Positions 43,725-54,194 of a stretch of 64,000 nucleotides of DNA are shown here, piece by piece; within the stretch, counting starts at the first letter, position 1; the number at the start of each line of letters is the position of its first letter. Position numbers and translations under genes: made by a program. The notes under the pieces were generated by a model. That model saw nothing but the letters and a program-made list of their open reading frames with translations. It was not told where the DNA came from and did not search any database. This stretch comes from Mayamaea pseudoterrestris (lineage: Eukaryota; Bacillariophyta; Bacillariophyceae; Sellaphorales; Sellaphoraceae), in contig BROI01000004.1 of the NCBI GenBank assembly GCA_027923505.1, positions 1 to 64,000 on the forward strand. Reading direction: 5' to 3'.

Positions 43725-45749
43725 ATGAGCAAGGAGACCAACAATGTCCATCGCGATGGATGGCCGTCACTGAGTACCGGAACGATATTAAAAATCGTAT
43801 ACCGGAGCGATGTCGTAGCAAGCGACGGAAGAAAACGCAAAAGCATCAAACGCAAATCTCGTCGCGACGACCAAACGAAAACGTCAAAAGCTCAATACTG
43901 CACCAGCATGGCATGTTCCATACCATTGGATGCCAATAACGTAGCTAGCAATCTTGACGCGAATGCTGAGAAAGATGGCCATAAACCGACGGCACGAACA
44001 CTAAGAAGGAAACGATGGTGGCCATTCATGTTGGTGCCGTATATGATTGGCATCACTTGGCACGGACTTCATCCATTCATGTCAATCTTGACTGGAGATT
44101 TTTCCAAGCCTCGTCGATCCTACATTGACGAACACTCGTTGGAACCGCATCACTTTAAGCGAGACGTGACGTATCATCCCATCAAGGCGTCGCAGCATCT
44201 GCAACCAGCGGAAACCTCACTCTGCCGCTTGCTGCGCTCCGGTACCTTGCTGCAACGTTCCATGGAATGCTTGCAGCGAAAACCACTCGAAATTGTCAGA
44301 ATCGTTCCAGTCGGAACAGCCGTTGCGCCAGTTTCCGAAGCACTCGTCTTGGTGGTGCCAGCGACGCTTAATTGGCGGACGAGTCAGCTGCATACTTCGG
44401 TTGTGCAGCTAGTGACGAAGCTCGCTTCGCCTACGGCAATTCCGTGGCTCGCCAAGACGGTGCTGCTCGTGTCGGCGTCACATACAGATACATCATTGCA
44501 TGAAACGGTGGATACGTTTCTCAACATGGTCAACGGCGAGCCGTTGCTGCCGTTGCTGCCGGATGGCGCCGTCATTCGCCAATTACTCGTATTGGATGTA
44601 GCAGCAGCAACAGCAACCCCGACCAACTCGTCCCTCGCGACGTCGACGACTGCGCAACTACAAATACTTCCACAGGGCCGCCGCGGCATATTGCCCAACA
44701 TGGATCTCGTGTTCTTGTGCACGAGCATTTACGCGCGCGACAATTTGTTCACAAACATTGCCATGCATCCGTACCGCGCGCAACTCGACGCGTGGCGACA
44801 AGCGAAACCATTGTACAAGTCGCTCCCACCTATCGTCGTCACCTATTTGGACAAGCTGCTCGAACTACTGAGTTTTGAATACTCGCTCATGGCGGGCCCC
44901 GTGACGTCGCATGCTTCTGCGTTGGATCGCCAGATTGATGCACTCACCCTTCGACTCATCGTTTCATCCGGCCGCCACGACAACAACGCCGTTTGCCACT
45001 TGATCGCTGGCGTTGAATACATTCTGCGCGCCATGAGCAACCTGCACGAGCGACTGCATCACTCCACGTCGCTCTATCTCTTGACGTCGCCGCGCGCCTA
45101 CGTGAAACACGAGGAATACTTGGTGCCCAATTTGCTGCTGCTTTTGCCGTGCGTACTGCGGGCAATCACGTTGGTGTTTTGTGACTTGCAACGATTCGAT
45201 TTTGCCGTCGCCAAGCGGGCCATGTTGTACACGCTACTTTGGACGGTGGTGGTTGGCATGCTGGGAGTGCCACTGCTACTTGGTGAATCGGATGATGGAA
45301 ATGACACTAAAGTATTTGCATCATGGCGTTTCAATGTCAACCGTGCAGCTGCTTGCCTTGTGGCGCTTTGCCATATACCATTATTTTGGTGGTCACCGCT
45401 AGCAACCGTGCATCGTGACGGCAAGACGAACGACGCAGCGCTAACAAGGGACGATGACGCGCTGTTGACGGTTCAGTTCTTGGCGTGTTTGCTGGTGGTC
45501 TACACGCACGTGGCCATTGCCTTTGGCCACGTTTCCTTGGCCTTTCCGTCGGCGCTGGTGTGGTCCATGCTGGCGGCGTTTCCTCGCTACGACGTTACGC
45601 CGCGGTGGATCCGGAAACTGTTGTTTGTGGTAACATGCGCGGCAGGTAGCTGGCTGCTGCAGAATGGCGTCTTCTCCTACGACGACATGTACATGCGCTT
45701 CGTGTGTTTGCCCCTCCACTGGCTCTTGTCAATCATTTGGCTGGGATAG
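43725..45749 (+). CDS. GPAA1: GPI transamidase subunit GPAA1/Gaa1
   Basis: ATG at 43725 gives 674 residues. An ATG at 43908 would give 613, nearer to human GPAA1 (621). A membrane helix near residues 95-118 (WWPFMLVPYMIGITWH) is followed by RRSYIDEHSLEPHHF, corresponding to the conserved segment after the first helix. A lumenal domain of about 350 residues contains RGILPNMDLVFL and AMHPYRAQL. Then comes SNLHERLHHSTSLYLLTSP, a GPAA1 hallmark, and about six membrane helices to the end. GPAA1 is part of the ER complex that moves a preassembled GPI anchor to the carboxyl end of proteins, and is thought to form the new amide bond. The extra amino-terminal Lys/Arg-rich stretch is unusual if translated. 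Confidence 0.88.
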   Translation: MSKETNNVHRDGWPSLSTGTILKIVYRSDVVASDGRKRKSIKRKSRRDDQTKTSKAQYCTSMACSIPLDANNVASNLDANAEKDGHKPTARTLRRKRWWPFMLVPYMIGITWHGLHPFMSILTGDFSKPRRSYIDEHSLEPHHFKRDVTYHPIKASQHLQPAETSLCRLLRSGTLLQRSMECLQRKPLEIVRIVPVGTAVAPVSEALVLVVPATLNWRTSQLHTSVVQLVTKLASPTAIPWLAKTVLLVSASHTDTSLHETVDTFLNMVNGEPLLPLLPDGAVIRQLLVLDVAAATATPTNSSLATSTTAQLQILPQGRRGILPNMDLVFLCTSIYARDNLFTNIAMHPYRAQLDAWRQAKPLYKSLPPIVVTYLDKLLELLSFEYSLMAGPVTSHASALDRQIDALTLRLIVSSGRHDNNAVCHLIAGVEYILRAMSNLHERLHHSTSLYLLTSPRAYVKHEEYLVPNLLLLLPCVLRAITLVFCDLQRFDFAVAKRAMLYTLLWTVVVGMLGVPLLLGESDDGNDTKVFASWRFNVNRAAACLVALCHIPLFWWSPLATVHRDGKTNDAALTRDDDALLTVQFLACLLVVYTHVAIAFGHVSLAFPSALVWSMLAAFPRYDVTPRWIRKLLFVVTCAAGSWLLQNGVFSYDDMYMRFVCLPLHWLLSIIWLG

Positions 45750-46076
45750 AGAAAGATGGTGTTAATTGGGAAATGTACTAAGAAGGCACTTCTTTGCATG
45801 CCTTCATTGTGAGGCGAGAGATAGAATATGGGTGCTAAATCTTCGGCTCAGATGTCACCTATACGGTACAGAAGTCCATCTCATTTTCATCGAGGTTTTT
45901 AATTATATTGTTATATTATGACGTTCAAGCTAAACTAGATACAGCTTTTCAAAGGCTGCACATGATTGATCCTTTACGCCAACTCTTTGTCGTCAATATC
46001 ATCTTATGCTCGACACAATACATAATTCACCCCATCTCCCAATCACACCAAGCATATATGCCGTCCAACAATCGCT
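45750..46076. other. Intergenic between convergent genes
   Basis: 327 bp of AT-rich sequence between the ends of GPAA1 and the small two-exon gene. It presumably holds both 3' regions. I see no gene in it. Confidence 0.6.
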
Positions 46077-46561
46077 CTACACTGGCGCCGGAAATCGCTC
46101 ATGGCTATTCACAATCGCCACGCCGCACTCGCGAGGCCATGTGATGAGCTTCTCAAGGAAACGGTTAATGTCCTTGACAAAACTCAAGAGAGCTTCGAAT
46201 GGCTGTAAGTGAGATAACAAGTGTGTCAGAGAGAGGATATCAAAATTCACGCTTCGACAGCGTGAGTGAGCCTGGGGTGAGGCCAAGGGTGGCGGAACGT
46301 CCGCAGTCGAAGTGCAGCAATCGTGATCTGTACAATTTCAGTTGTTCACCATTCTTCACTCATTCACTGAAGCGTGCCAGACATCATGACAGTCTATCCT
46401 CATCGTTCATCGGCGCATGTTGCCTCCAACCCATCACGAACGAACATTTCGAAACGCACCTGAATGATAATCCAGAACCACGAGCAGAACAATGCTAATG
46501 GCCAGGCAACAAAGAAGAGGAGAAGAATCCAAAGAATTGAGTAGATAAAGTTCTTGGCCAT
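46077..46561 (-). CDS. Short two-exon membrane protein, 75 residues
   Basis: Exons 46561-46460 and 46202-46077 are joined across a 257-bp intron with GTGCG donor and TTACAG acceptor, encoding 75 residues. Exon 1 gives MAKNFIYSILWILLLFFVAW plus PLALFCSWFWIIIQ, a long hydrophobic hairpin-like segment. Exon 2 gives PFEALLSFVKDINRFLEKLI and TWPRECGVAIVNS. The joined order matches a family of tiny membrane proteins I know from animals and protists (a WPxxxxC hydrophobic half, then QPFEA and a final LPxxCG motif). That match across the splice is the main support. The function of the family is unknown to me. Each exon alone is short enough to be missed by gene finders. Confidence 0.78.
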
Positions 46562-47126
46562 GGTTAAGGTCGTCGTTTGGTTGGAGGCGAAAAGGAATAA
46601 TGATTGGAGCAACAAGTTGTGTGAGATGAGCGTGGACGCGGAACAAAAGATGCTCGCCAAAAGCGCACGTCGCATTGGCGATAACGCAGCCGGCCGGCTC
46701 GCATTGACGCATCATTCGTGACTGACTCGAAACTCTATTCGCGCTGCTTCACACGCTCCGCCGACGAACATCATTCGAGCCGAACTTTTCCTCCTTTCAA
46801 TTACGACGACCACTACTTTCTTGCTGCTTTCCTTTTAGAAGCTTCTTTTATTTGAACGTCTACCTTGGTCGAGTGAAATTTCTCTGCGCTTAACTCATTA
46901 TTTCGTGACGCCGCTTCAACCGTCCGCAGACGTCAAGGCGATACGATTGAAGACTGCTCAGCTTGCAATCACTCATCAAGATTAAAAATCTTCGAGACGC
47001 GCGCTTGTACAGATTAAATTCTCTCGTCCAATTTACGACCCTGGAATTTTGGCGACTGACTTGTAAACGAAGATAGCTACGAATCAGCAAATCAACGGCA
47101 TCAACGGTCACCTGAATCATTAAAAC
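46562..47126. promoter_or_regulatory. Divergent promoter region, small membrane protein / Doa10
   Basis: 565 bp between opposite start codons. Several in-frame extensions of the small protein upstream of 46561 exist, but they read through sequence without coding character. No TATA box is clear. Confidence 0.45.
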
Positions 47127-50100
47127 ATGGAAAATTTCACGAGCGATCACGACGAGCCCGAGTGCCGCGTCTGTCGCGGGCCGCCCGAACTACCCGACTC
47201 ACCGCTTTTGCGCGCCTGCAAATGCAGCGGCAGCATTGGATGGATCCATCAGGAATGCTTGCAGCACTGGCTGGACGTCATGGTGCGGCGCGGAAGTGGC
47301 AACCAAAGGAAATGCGAGCTGTGCAAGTACGCCTTTCAATTTGAACCATACTATGCGGAAGATGCGCCGGAGCACTTGACGAAAGGCCAGTTTGTTTACG
47401 GAGTCTCGCGGCGCGCCTTTGTCAAATGGATGCCGATTTTTGTGAAAGTGACAATTTGCTTGTTTTTGTGGCTTGGAGTCATGCCGCTACTGTCGGCGCA
47501 CTTGTACTTGTCATGGATGCGCAGTCCGGCGTTACTGCTGCAGCGATTGACCTACGACATGATGAAGCAGGATTGGGCCGCTGGATTGGTCGTTGCCGCT
47601 TTGATCATCATTTCCTTTTTGTGTTTAATGAACTTTGCCGATTTCGTGCGAATGGAGATGCAGCCATTGGCGATTGAGCGCCGACGATTGCTGCAGGTGA
47701 TGCAGCGGGCCGCCGGGCACCGTGCAGTTGGTCAAGATGACGATCGACGCGAACAGCCACCACCGGAGGAGCGCATTGATAATGAACTCTGTAACCAGGC
47801 GCAGCAACAAGAAGGTATCCGCACAAGAGCGAGGCGGAATATGGTTGGTCGGTATTCCTTGGACCGGCCTGTTAGTGACTATGCAACGGATATGGATGTT
47901 GTTCTTATGAATGCTGGAGGGGACTTTGACGATGATGATGATGACGACGACGACGAAAGCTACGCGCAAGAAGACGACGATGACGACGACCCCTCTGCTG
48001 ATATAGAAAGTGACGATGAAGATGTTGGCGACGATGGTGCTGATCATTTCGATATGAACAATGCTCGCATGCAGGAATTTATAGAGCAAATGCGCGAGCG
48101 ACGTCCTGGTGTTCACATTGAGGTCCGCCTAGATGCAGGCGTAAACGATAACAATCGCTTGTTGAACGGTCAAGCAGCGCTTCCGGCACCTGCGTTGAAT
48201 GACGGCGGTGATTTGGGTATACAAGAAGCGTTGGACGAGATTTTGGGCTTACGAGGACCGGTGTTTATTGTATTGCGCAACATGCTGTGGCTTTTGACAT
48301 TTAACACCCTCTTTCTGCTGCTCTTTGTATTTACACCTCGAATGGTGGGCAAGATGGCCAACTACTTATTTTTGAAGTTGATCAGCAGCAACTTCACCCC
48401 ACAAGTTTCTACCAACGTGACCGATACATTACAGTCATTGAACACATCGAGTGCTCTGGAAATTGATTGGCATTCGATCATTACAAATATATCTTCGCCG
48501 ATGGATTTATTGCGTGCTGTTGAAACGCACAGCGAAGTCACGAAAGCTCCGTTTCGCCTGTCTGACATTTCGAATGTCTTGTCAGGCTACTTGGTATGCG
48601 CATTTGTCGTAGTTTTCTCGCATTTCTTTTGGCTTGCCATGACTCGCTTTCGATGGATGCGACGCGCGGAAGAAGAAGCAAATGCGGCGGAAATGCGTCA
48701 AAATATTGACATGGAGGAGATGCGAGTGGCTTTTGATGCGTTTAACCGAGTGCTTGACGGTGCAGCCGAGCAAGCAGAGGTCGGCGAAAATCGCCCTATC
48801 GTTGACGGCGAAGAAGATGTGGCTATTGTTTTTGTAATACGAGTTAGTTTGAAAGCGATTACATCTGTCGTGAAAGTTGGCGTATTGCTGCTACTCAAGA
48901 TGTTCGTACTGCCTGTTGCGCTTGGTTTGTATCTTGATGCAGTCACCATGTCTCTTATTGGCGCCACATTGGATCAACGCATCCAATTTGCTGGAAGTGA
49001 TCTGTTCTCTTTCACACTTCTCCATTGGGTTGCGGGTATCACTTTCATGCTGCTAGTAACTGTCTCTGTCCTGCAGCTTCGCGAGGTCATGCACCCTGAA
49101 ATTCTTGCAAATGTCGTGCGGCCACAGGAGCCTCAGCCTGATTTGCTTGGAAACCTGATGCACGAAGCATTTACAAAACATATGAAACGAATGGTACTGT
49201 CGCTGTTTCTTTACGCTTGTCTATTATCGATGCATGTCTACGTGCCTGTTCGATTTCTTACGTGGGCAGGCTATCAGCCGCGCTTGAACTTTTCATTCCT
49301 TTTGATGCCCCGTGTGCAAATCCCGCTGGAGCTTATCTTCTTTCACCTTTGCATGCTTGGACTGCTAGAGAAGAATAAGAATATCATTGGCGAGTTGCAG
49401 CATCATTGGCTTAAATTCATTGGTGGTATTTTGCGCATGAAGGAATGCATTTTGCCCCATGTAGTTCCCCGATTTCGATTCTACGGGAATCGAAACATTT
49501 ACTTTGCCGATTCAACGATAGATCCATTCTGGCAGAAACTCGCAAAATGCAAGTACAAGCAGCGAGAAGAAATTTTGGAAAAGGGCTCAGACGGTTTTAT
49601 GCTCAGCGAGACCAACGTCTTTCGCCCGAGTGCGATTAGATTAGACGGGAAGCGTGTGTTGAAACCAGATTTTGACTATATTCGGCTACCACTTCGCATA
49701 CCTGTCCGTGCTGAACGATGTCGTTCACTTTTATTGCCTACAAGCATTGGCCGATACAGACTGAGTCGCACACAAAATTTAGAACGCGACGTTATTGAAG
49801 TGTGGGAAGAGTCCACAGGAGAGGCGATCCCGCGTCCACCTGAAGGATGGGACGACCTTGGAGCTGGTGGCGCATTTGAGCAAGGGCGATGGAGTTGGAC
49901 ATTGGAGAAGAAATCTGAAATTGAGAATGGCGTGGCACGCCGCACTCCGTTTTTCCAGACGCAGCGAAGTATGGTGGTTGCTATCTTCAAGCTTGCTTTT
50001 ATGGCGATTGCCTCATGGGCGGCAACTTCGGTTTTGGTAGGCTTGATCGCGCTGTCGCCCCTGGTGATTGGTCGATGGTTGCTTTACATAGCTCGCCTTT

Positions 50101-50912
50101 CGGATACTTGGGCTCATGATCCATTTGCATATGCACTTGGCAGCCTTTTCTTCTTTCCTATGTTCAACTACGTGTTTCACGGATTCGTCGGGGATCGTCG
50201 CACTCCCTTTGCACGCCGTTTCTCGAGGGGGCTTTGCCAGCTCAGCCTGTTTCCGGCTCATAAGACGATGACACTTTGTGCCTCTGCTGCGCTGTTCTTT
50301 GGCTTGTCTCCCTTGCTTCTCGGGTCGATTATCGACGTTGGCGTCATTAAACCCAAAGCATGGTTTATGGGAGCAGAACCATGGGTTGACCAGAAAGATA
50401 TTGTACTTGACTGGCTCCTTGGAGCTGTGCTACTTTTTGTTTGGGTCCAGTTTTGCCGTTTCGGCTTTGTGGCTCGACATATTTGGGCGTTCTTCACGCT
50501 GGCTCCGCCAAACAGGGCTGCGATTGTCGTCAATGGTGGTGCCCAGCCTCACGCACCTGCGATGGATGATGGGAATGAACCATTGAATGGTGCCTGGCTG
50601 GGCGAGTTTGGTCGAACGACGCATTTTGTTGCCATTTGGAAGGCTGCCTTGCTCGACTTTGAGTATGACAAGATCGATTCAGCAGTTCTTCTCGACGATT
50701 TTTGCTTTCCATTAATTCGCGGCCTAGTCGGTACATTGTTTTGGCCGCTGGGCTGTCTTGGAGTCATTCACTGGTGCGCTCCGGCGACTTCTGCCTTGTT
50801 TCGGGCGCTCATCGTTCGCTGTTCAATCCTTCTTACGATTGCACACAAAACGAGCCCGTTTTGGCTGGAGCCGGCGAAAAAGCTGTTGAAGGCTGCCCAC
50901 ATGAACCATTGA
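47127..50912 (+). CDS. MARCHF6: Doa10/MARCH6-type membrane RING-CH ubiquitin ligase
   Basis: ATG at 47127, 1261 residues as read, no intron. RING-CH at residues 12-68: CRVC, LLRACKCSGSIGWIHQEC and CELC, the C4HC3 pattern. About fourteen membrane helices follow, with an acidic loop near residues 267-310 (runs of Asp). Doa10/MARCH6 sits in the ER and inner nuclear membrane and marks misfolded and short-lived proteins, including sterol enzymes, for degradation. The reading frame ends with KAAHMNH at a TGA, caused by a 326-bp tandem duplication. The conserved carboxyl element seen in yeast and human enzymes (here ARDDLFLLGERLMTYGG) lies beyond it in another frame at 51234-51286. The gene as read therefore lacks that element. 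A haplotype-merging assembly error would also explain this. Confidence 0.9.
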   Translation: MENFTSDHDEPECRVCRGPPELPDSPLLRACKCSGSIGWIHQECLQHWLDVMVRRGSGNQRKCELCKYAFQFEPYYAEDAPEHLTKGQFVYGVSRRAFVKWMPIFVKVTICLFLWLGVMPLLSAHLYLSWMRSPALLLQRLTYDMMKQDWAAGLVVAALIIISFLCLMNFADFVRMEMQPLAIERRRLLQVMQRAAGHRAVGQDDDRREQPPPEERIDNELCNQAQQQEGIRTRARRNMVGRYSLDRPVSDYATDMDVVLMNAGGDFDDDDDDDDDESYAQEDDDDDDPSADIESDDEDVGDDGADHFDMNNARMQEFIEQMRERRPGVHIEVRLDAGVNDNNRLLNGQAALPAPALNDGGDLGIQEALDEILGLRGPVFIVLRNMLWLLTFNTLFLLLFVFTPRMVGKMANYLFLKLISSNFTPQVSTNVTDTLQSLNTSSALEIDWHSIITNISSPMDLLRAVETHSEVTKAPFRLSDISNVLSGYLVCAFVVVFSHFFWLAMTRFRWMRRAEEEANAAEMRQNIDMEEMRVAFDAFNRVLDGAAEQAEVGENRPIVDGEEDVAIVFVIRVSLKAITSVVKVGVLLLLKMFVLPVALGLYLDAVTMSLIGATLDQRIQFAGSDLFSFTLLHWVAGITFMLLVTVSVLQLREVMHPEILANVVRPQEPQPDLLGNLMHEAFTKHMKRMVLSLFLYACLLSMHVYVPVRFLTWAGYQPRLNFSFLLMPRVQIPLELIFFHLCMLGLLEKNKNIIGELQHHWLKFIGGILRMKECILPHVVPRFRFYGNRNIYFADSTIDPFWQKLAKCKYKQREEILEKGSDGFMLSETNVFRPSAIRLDGKRVLKPDFDYIRLPLRIPVRAERCRSLLLPTSIGRYRLSRTQNLERDVIEVWEESTGEAIPRPPEGWDDLGAGGAFEQGRWSWTLEKKSEIENGVARRTPFFQTQRSMVVAIFKLAFMAIASWAATSVLVGLIALSPLVIGRWLLYIARLSDTWAHDPFAYALGSLFFFPMFNYVFHGFVGDRRTPFARRFSRGLCQLSLFPAHKTMTLCASAALFFGLSPLLLGSIIDVGVIKPKAWFMGAEPWVDQKDIVLDWLLGAVLLFVWVQFCRFGFVARHIWAFFTLAPPNRAAIVVNGGAQPHAPAMDDGNEPLNGAWLGEFGRTTHFVAIWKAALLDFEYDKIDSAVLLDDFCFPLIRGLVGTLFWPLGCLGVIHWCAPATSALFRALIVRCSILLTIAHKTSPFWLEPAKKLLKAAHMNH

Positions 50913-51226
50913 ATGGTGCCTGGCTGGGCGAGTTTGGTCGAACGACGCATTTTGTTGCCATTTGGAAGGCTGCCTTGCTTGACTTTGAGTACGACAAGAT
51001 CGATTCAGCGGTACTTCTTGACGACTTTTGCTTTCCATTGATTCGCGGCTTATTCAGTACATTGTTTTGGCCGCTGGGCTGTCTTGGAGTTATTCACTTG
51101 TGCGCTCCGACGACGTCTGCCTTGTTCCGAGCGCTCATCGTTCGCTGTTCAATCCTTCTTACGATTGCACACAAAACGAGCCCGTTTTGGCTGGAGCCGG
51201 CAAAGAAGCTGTTGAAGGCTGCCCAC
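50575..51226 (+). repeat. 326-bp tandem duplication of the Doa10 3' coding end
   Basis: Copy 1 is 50575-50900 and copy 2 is 50901-51226. They differ at 18 positions. In the Doa10 frame 14 of these are silent, and four change residues (V/F, G/S, W/L, A/T). Because 326 is not a multiple of three, copy 2 and the original gene end that follows it are out of frame with the gene body. Confidence 0.92.
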
Positions 51227-51286
51227 AAGTCTGCGCGTGACGATTTGTTTTTGCTGGGAGAACGATTGATGACTTACGGGGGATAA
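50901..51286 (+). pseudogene. Displaced 3' end of the Doa10 gene
   Basis: Copy 2 of the duplication continues into unique sequence encoding the expected end of Doa10, stopping with TAA at 51284-51286. The frame is open backwards through copy 1 but does not match the gene frame there. No AGGT-type site that could splice out exactly one copy is visible. The mostly silent differences from copy 1 mean it has been, or still is, translated somewhere. If the tandem arrangement is an assembly artefact, this is simply the true 3' end of the gene. Confidence 0.7.
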
Positions 51287-51715
51287 ATGGAGCGATGGAC
51301 GCGCTTGCAGATTTAATAGAAATAAACCGCCACTTGCCTATAGAGCATTGCTTAATTACGCAACTCATTGCATAGTTCTGGGAAAATACCTGCCGGTAAT
51401 CTTAACAACGTTCTTTGTTCCGTTGCCGCGTCGCCATTTGTCAGTAACGCTACGACGTTTCTGTTAGGCTGAGTCACGATCCGACGGCCCGACTGACTGA
51501 CGGTGTCACAATCACAGAACAAAGCGGTCCCCACCTCCATCCAAACTTCCCATCACCCTTGCTTCTGTAAAACCATAAAAAGTAGACTTGATACTGCGCG
51601 AATTGAAAGATTAGAAAGGAAAGATAGTCTTAGTAGTAGAAGGAGTGATAAGGAGGAGTCGGTGTGACGAAGGAACCAAAAAACCTGAGTTTCGAAACCA
51701 GTCTATAGCAACAGC
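51287..51715. other. Intergenic before ribonucleotide reductase gene
   Basis: 429 bp between two plus-strand genes. The 100 bp or so before the ATG are purine-rich (AGAAAGGAAAGATAG and GAAGGAGTGATAAGGAGG). I see no gene. Confidence 0.5.
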
Positions 51716-52954
51716 ATGACGCGACGGTTGACCCTTCTGATCGGATGGCTGATGTTACAGGCAGCCCAATCTACGCCACAATACTCTGATCCTAATTTGA
51801 ATACCTGGTCATGGCGAAGGAGGAAATCGAGTCCATTTTCACAACAAACTCCTGGATACCTTCCAACAAGCCTGTCGCCAAGGCTGCTCACCTCGAAACC
51901 TGTCACAAACGGCATGCGAGGAGGCTCGCTTCAACCACCACCAAGCAACGACGAATTCATAGAGCCAATTTGTCGACGCGACGACATGGGATCTCGCTTC
52001 TCGCTCTTTCCCATTGAACATCCTGATTTATGGTCCATGTACAAACAACATGTTGCTTCCTTTTGGACGGCGGATGAGATTGACTTGTCACAGGATCTGC
52101 AGGACTGGAAGGAGCGACTCAACGACAATGAGCGACATTTCATCAGCATGGTGTTAGCCTTCTTTGCTGGCGCGGATGGAATCGTCGTGGAAAACCTTGC
52201 GGAGCGATTCTGTCGGGACGTTGCCGTGCCCGAGGCGCGATGCTTTTACGGCTTTCAAATGGCCATGGAGAGTATACACCAAGAAACGTACTGTCTCTTG
52301 ATTGATAGCTACATTAGCGATCCAAAGAACCGAGATGTTTTGTTTAAGGCGCATACCCGCGTGCCAAGTGTGAAACTGAAGGCACAGTGGGCGCAACGAT
52401 ACATTGGATCCGACGCATCATTTGCCGAGCGGTTAGTGGCCTTTGCGGCAGTCGAAGGTATTTTCTTTTCGGGTGCCTTTTGCTCCATCTTTTGGCTCAA
52501 GAAGCGAGGCCTCATGCCTGGCTTGACCTTTTCGAATGAGCTCATTAGCCGAGACGAGGGTCTGCACTGCTCCTTTGCTTGTCAACTCTACTCGAAACTG
52601 GAACGAAAGCTACCCGAACGAGCAATACACGCTTTGATACGCGATGCTGTCGACGTTGAAAAGGGCTTTATATGCGATGCTCTTCCAGTCGGACTCATTG
52701 GCATGAATGCATCGCTCATGTCGCAATACATTGAGTTTGTGGCCGATCGTTTGTTATCCGATCTAGGCTACCGACCTCTGTTTGGCAGTAAGAACCCGTT
52801 TGACTGGATGGACATGATTTCACTGGAAGGAAAAACAAACTTTTTCGAAAAGCGGGTGGGAGAATATCAAAAGAGCGGTGTCATGGCGTCGCTATCTCAA
52901 CCAGACCACGGGCGACAAACGTCATCCTTTAACTTTGACAATGTCGACTTTTAA
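51716..52954 (+). CDS. RNR2: Ribonucleotide reductase small subunit (class Ia R2)
   Basis: ATG at 51716, 412 residues, intronless. The catalytic body starts near residue 90 ([14 protein letters not shown]). It has the iron and radical residues: [48 protein letters not shown] (radical tyrosine in TYCLL) and [24 protein letters not shown] and an acidic FNFDNVDF tail that binds the large subunit follow. R2 holds the di-iron tyrosyl radical used to make deoxynucleotides. The first 85 residues are not part of R2. They begin [19 protein letters not shown], which reads like a signal peptide, followed by a Ser/Pro/Arg-rich stretch. An ATG at 51914 (MRGGSL) would give a normal-length cytosolic protein. 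Either alternative starts or an organelle form are possible. Confidence 0.93.
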   Translation: MTRRLTLLIGWLMLQAAQSTPQYSDPNLNTWSWRRRKSSPFSQQTPGYLPTSLSPRLLTSKPVTNGMRGGSLQPPPSNDEFIEPICRRDDMGSRFSLFPIEHPDLWSMYKQHVASFWTADEIDLSQDLQDWKERLNDNERHFISMVLAFFAGADGIVVENLAERFCRDVAVPEARCFYGFQMAMESIHQETYCLLIDSYISDPKNRDVLFKAHTRVPSVKLKAQWAQRYIGSDASFAERLVAFAAVEGIFFSGAFCSIFWLKKRGLMPGLTFSNELISRDEGLHCSFACQLYSKLERKLPERAIHALIRDAVDVEKGFICDALPVGLIGMNASLMSQYIEFVADRLLSDLGYRPLFGSKNPFDWMDMISLEGKTNFFEKRVGEYQKSGVMASLSQPDHGRQTSSFNFDNVDF

Positions 52955-53459
52955 CTGCCCAGCAACAAGTGAACAAGAGCTACAGAGCTATATCACTGCT
53001 AACTGCATCCATCCACACTCTTTATGATCCTGCTTGTCATGTAAATTGATTACTACACGTTCTAGTAATAACCCTTGTTAATAGTTTTTCACGCTTGTTC
53101 TTTCATGACTACTTGTACACCTGCTTGGCCTCGTAGGTGCATCGGATGCCACGCCTGCAGCTATTCATCGAGGTGTACGGTTTACTAAGAGAAAAGGCAT
53201 AGAATACACTTCGCTGTGCTGCTTAGCATTTGGCAAGTGTTATCTCGTTCATGGGAGATACTGTCCCCGCCCTCTAACCACCGAATGCAGCTAGAAATAC
53301 TGCACTAGCTTCCAACTCCTTCAAAACTTAATATATTTCATAAGGGGAAAGACTACAAGAAGCTGAATTCAGAGTTTGTTTCTTAGTTTAATACATTATC
53401 ATTAAAGACTGCTACTTGCGCACGCCGCATTATCAAGCGACCAAGAAGCAGACAACCAT
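52955..53459. other. Intergenic between convergent genes
   Basis: 505 bp between the ends of the ribonucleotide reductase gene and RPS16. It contains no open frame of note and no repeat that I can see. Confidence 0.6.
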
Positions 53460-54044
53460 TTAACGATATGACTTTTGGAATCGCGCACGAGCCGATTTTC
53501 CTCCATACTTTTTTGGCTCGCAGCGACGCGGGTCACTCACTAGCAAATTGCGATCATAGTCCACCAAGGTGTTTCGCAGTTCATTCTTGGAGTGTTCATC
53601 CACATACTTGGCGTGGTACGCCACAATGCTCTTGGCAATGGCCGAGCGAATGGCGTAAATTTGCGACGTGATACCTCCTCCCTTGACTCGGATGCGAATG
53701 TCAAGGTTAGAAAACTTGTCCTGTCCAATGATCAAGACTGGCTCAAATACCTTGAGGCGCAAGGCTTCCGGCTCAATGTTTTCCAAAGGCTGACCATTGA
53801 CCTTGATCAGACCGCGGCCCTGCTTGGCATGGGCGACGGCTGTTGCAGTCTTTTTCCTGATATAATAAAGGAGGGAATAGAGTTAGTAAATGTGCCGTAT
53901 GTAAGGGCCGATGGTGCAAGCAAGCCTTCAAGAGCATTCACTCGAGCGCCATGCATTATTTTTAAGCGTAAGCTAGTTGAATCCCGCCAGTCGCCGTCTC
54001 ATCACTCACTTTCCAAACACTTGAACAGATTGTACAGGCGCCAT
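53460..54044 (-). CDS. RPS16: Small ribosomal subunit protein uS9 (RPS16)
   Basis: Exons 54044-54010 and 53856-53460 join across a 153-bp intron in the codon for the lysine of VFGK, encoding 143 residues (human 146). The sequence runs [20 protein letters not shown], then [34 protein letters not shown] and ends [24 protein letters not shown]. This is the uS9 fold with the terminal arginine that touches the P-site tRNA. An intron just after the first dozen codons is common in ribosomal protein genes. It is head to head with the PHPT1-like gene, 150 bp apart. Confidence 0.97.
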
Positions 54045-54194
54045 GGCTATTGATATTTGATTTGAGTAGAAAATCAAGTCTATTGCAGCTCAGCGCTCGT
54101 CTTGGTCGATGCGTGCTCGTCCGCCGTCGCTTTCTCGTCAAGTAAGAGCGGTAACCTTTCGTGACTGGCCAAATCGGAGTCCCGAATAAAACCG
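54045..54194. promoter_or_regulatory. Divergent promoter, RPS16 / PHPT1-like
   Basis: 150 bp between opposite start codons must serve a highly expressed ribosomal protein gene and its neighbour. No motif is clear. Confidence 0.5.

Noticed and set aside
47920-48020. Microsatellite in the Doa10 gene
   Set aside because: The GATGAT/GACGAC runs simply encode the acidic loop and stay in frame.
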